This document shows, one piece after another, positions 63,222 through 64,000 of a DNA stretch of 64,000 nucleotides (positions are counted from its first letter, which is position 1; each line of letters starts with the position of its first letter). The DNA is from Hyphomicrobiales bacterium (GTDB taxonomy: Bacteria; Pseudomonadota; Alphaproteobacteria; Rhizobiales; Rhizobiaceae), in the NCBI GenBank assembly GCA_900472395.1, contig UCHV01000036.1, positions 1 to 64,000 on the forward strand. The letters run 5' to 3'. Both the position numbers and the translations under genes were made by a program. The notes beneath the pieces were generated by a model. The model did not search any database. It was not told where the DNA came from and saw only the letters and a program-made list of their open reading frames with translations.

Positions 63222-63736
63222 AGAAGCATCCGGTCGCCATCTTCGTTGCGGTTGCGCAGAACGGTGTCATTGGCCGGAATGGCGACATGCCGTGGAAGCT
63301 TTCGACCGACCTCAAGCGTTTCAAGGCCATGACCATGGGCAAGCCGATGGTCATGGGGCGCAAGACGCTCGATAGTTTCGGGGGCAGGACCTTGCCCGGT
63401 CGGCCGCATATCGTGGTGACCCGCAATGCGGCACTGGAAGCTGCGGGCGCGGAAACCGTGTCCTCTTTGGCGCAGGGGCTGGAGCGCGCCGCACATCTGG
63501 CTGACCAGAGCGGAGCGGATGAGATCGCCATTATCGGTGGCGGCCAGATCTACAGTCAGGCCATCGCGCTTGCCGATATCCTGTACGTTACCCATGTCGA
63601 AGCGGAAATCGCCGATGGCGACACGTTTTTTCCCGCCATCGATCCGGCTGTATTCGAGAAGGGTGAGGAACTGTTCGTTCCCGCAGGCGAAAAGGATAAC
63701 TACGCCACCCGTTTCGTGACCTATCGCCGCAGGTAA
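63218..63736 (+). CDS. folA: dihydrofolate reductase
   Basis: DHFR regenerates tetrahydrofolate after the ThyA reaction. The 172-residue protein has VAVAQNGVIGRNGDMPWKLSTDLKRFK at the active site, MVMGRKTLDSFGGRTLPGR for NADPH, IIGGGQIYSQAI and a C-terminal FVTYRRR. The start is GTG at 63218, sharing bases with the thyA stop codon (GTGA), so translation is coupled. Rhizobial order thyA-folA-hflK is retained. Confidence 0.96.
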   Translation: MKKHPVAIFVAVAQNGVIGRNGDMPWKLSTDLKRFKAMTMGKPMVMGRKTLDSFGGRTLPGRPHIVVTRNAALEAAGAETVSSLAQGLERAAHLADQSGADEIAIIGGGQIYSQAIALADILYVTHVEAEIADGDTFFPAIDPAVFEKGEELFVPAGEKDNYATRFVTYRRR

Positions 63737-63923
63737 ATTGCGTTTCGAAAGGTTTCGTTTCCGAAATCGCGTCAAAGCCTTGCGAAAGCACCCCTGAACA
63801 CCGGGAAGTTATTGAGCGCGCGTTGAAACCACGTGTTGCGAACCCTATAACGGGCTAGATCGGGAAATGTGCGGGGGAATTCGCGCGCCACCGGCATGGG
63901 AGTATACCAACAAAGAGGTTTTG

Positions 63924-64000
63924 ATGCCCTGGAGCAATCAGAATGGCGGCGGCCCCTGGGGGGGCGGCGGCGGAAATAATAATAACGGAAATAACCAAGG
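63924..64000 (+). CDS. hflK: HflK, FtsH-protease regulator (truncated by window end)
   Basis: Only the first 25 codons are present: MPWSNQNGGGPWGGGGG followed by an Asn/Gly run. This glycine/asparagine-rich, low-complexity start is typical of HflK, the membrane SPFH protein that with HflC cages FtsH. The ATG at 63924 has AGAGG four bases upstream. The 187-base gap after folA holds its promoter. Confidence 0.85.
   Translation, partial: MPWSNQNGGGPWGGGGGNNNNGNNQ

Overview
The window looks like chromosomal DNA of an alphaproteobacterium of the Rhizobiaceae (Agrobacterium/Rhizobium type). The evidence is a GC-rich genome with dense, often overlapping genes; a circularly permuted two-piece tmRNA whose tag reads ANDNNAKEYALAA; the alphaproteobacterial form of SspB beside it; class II DAHP synthase; BluB; a malic enzyme fused to a phosphotransacetylase-like domain; long UvrB; and the glycine/asparagine-rich start of HflK at the right edge. 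No rRNA, tRNA, insertion sequence, prophage or CRISPR array was seen.

Layout. 1-2.5 kb: a perfect palindrome, a small hypothetical gene, then a clearly AT-rich two-gene operon on the minus strand (SAMHD1/dGTPase-type HD phosphohydrolase followed by an overlapping nucleotidyltransferase). This is the only stretch whose composition is foreign, and it is the best candidate for an undescribed (possibly defence or nucleotide-signalling) system. 2.5-7.7 kb: uvrB, carrying a palindromic repeat inside its reading frame, and a GGDEF-EAL protein. 7.9-10.7 kb: a translationally coupled DUF1800/DUF1501 pair, followed by a second copy of the repeat. 10.9-20.7 kb: TPR-methyltransferase, OmpA-like envelope protein, GNAT and free-Met-sulfoxide reductase, several small domain-of-unknown-function genes, ankyrin protein, uridine-kinase-like P-loop protein, VOC protein, DD-carboxypeptidase, I78 inhibitor. 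20.7-31 kb: dicarboxylate/amino-acid symporter, GFA and VOC proteins, NCS2 nucleobase permease with a structured leader (candidate xanthine-type riboswitch), hybrid histidine kinase, TadG-like von Willebrand protein, mobA-mobB, EamA exporter. 31-42 kb: chemoreceptor, DUF1963 protein, moaA, DUF971, Kef-type antiporter overlapping a PPOX flavoprotein, diguanylate cyclase, fumC. 42-52 kb: L,D-transpeptidase, gph, rpiA-DUF2059, gor, class II DAHP synthase, TolB-like propeller and bluB. 52-64 kb: secreted hypothetical, maeB, FAD-linked D-lactate-dehydrogenase-type oxidase, giant AsmA protein, RHH regulator, DUF4169, sspB, ssrA, thyA-folA, start of hflK.

Functional threads: molybdenum cofactor (mobA, mobB, moaA); envelope and peptidoglycan (OmpA-like, DacF-like, L,D-transpeptidase, AsmA); cyclic-di-GMP and chemotaxis signalling (GGDEF-EAL, GGDEF, hybrid kinase, MCP); redox balance (gor, rpiA, fRMsr, Kef/PPOX, maeB); one-carbon and nucleotide metabolism (thyA-folA, NCS2 permease); ribosome rescue and tagged-protein degradation (ssrA with sspB next to it).
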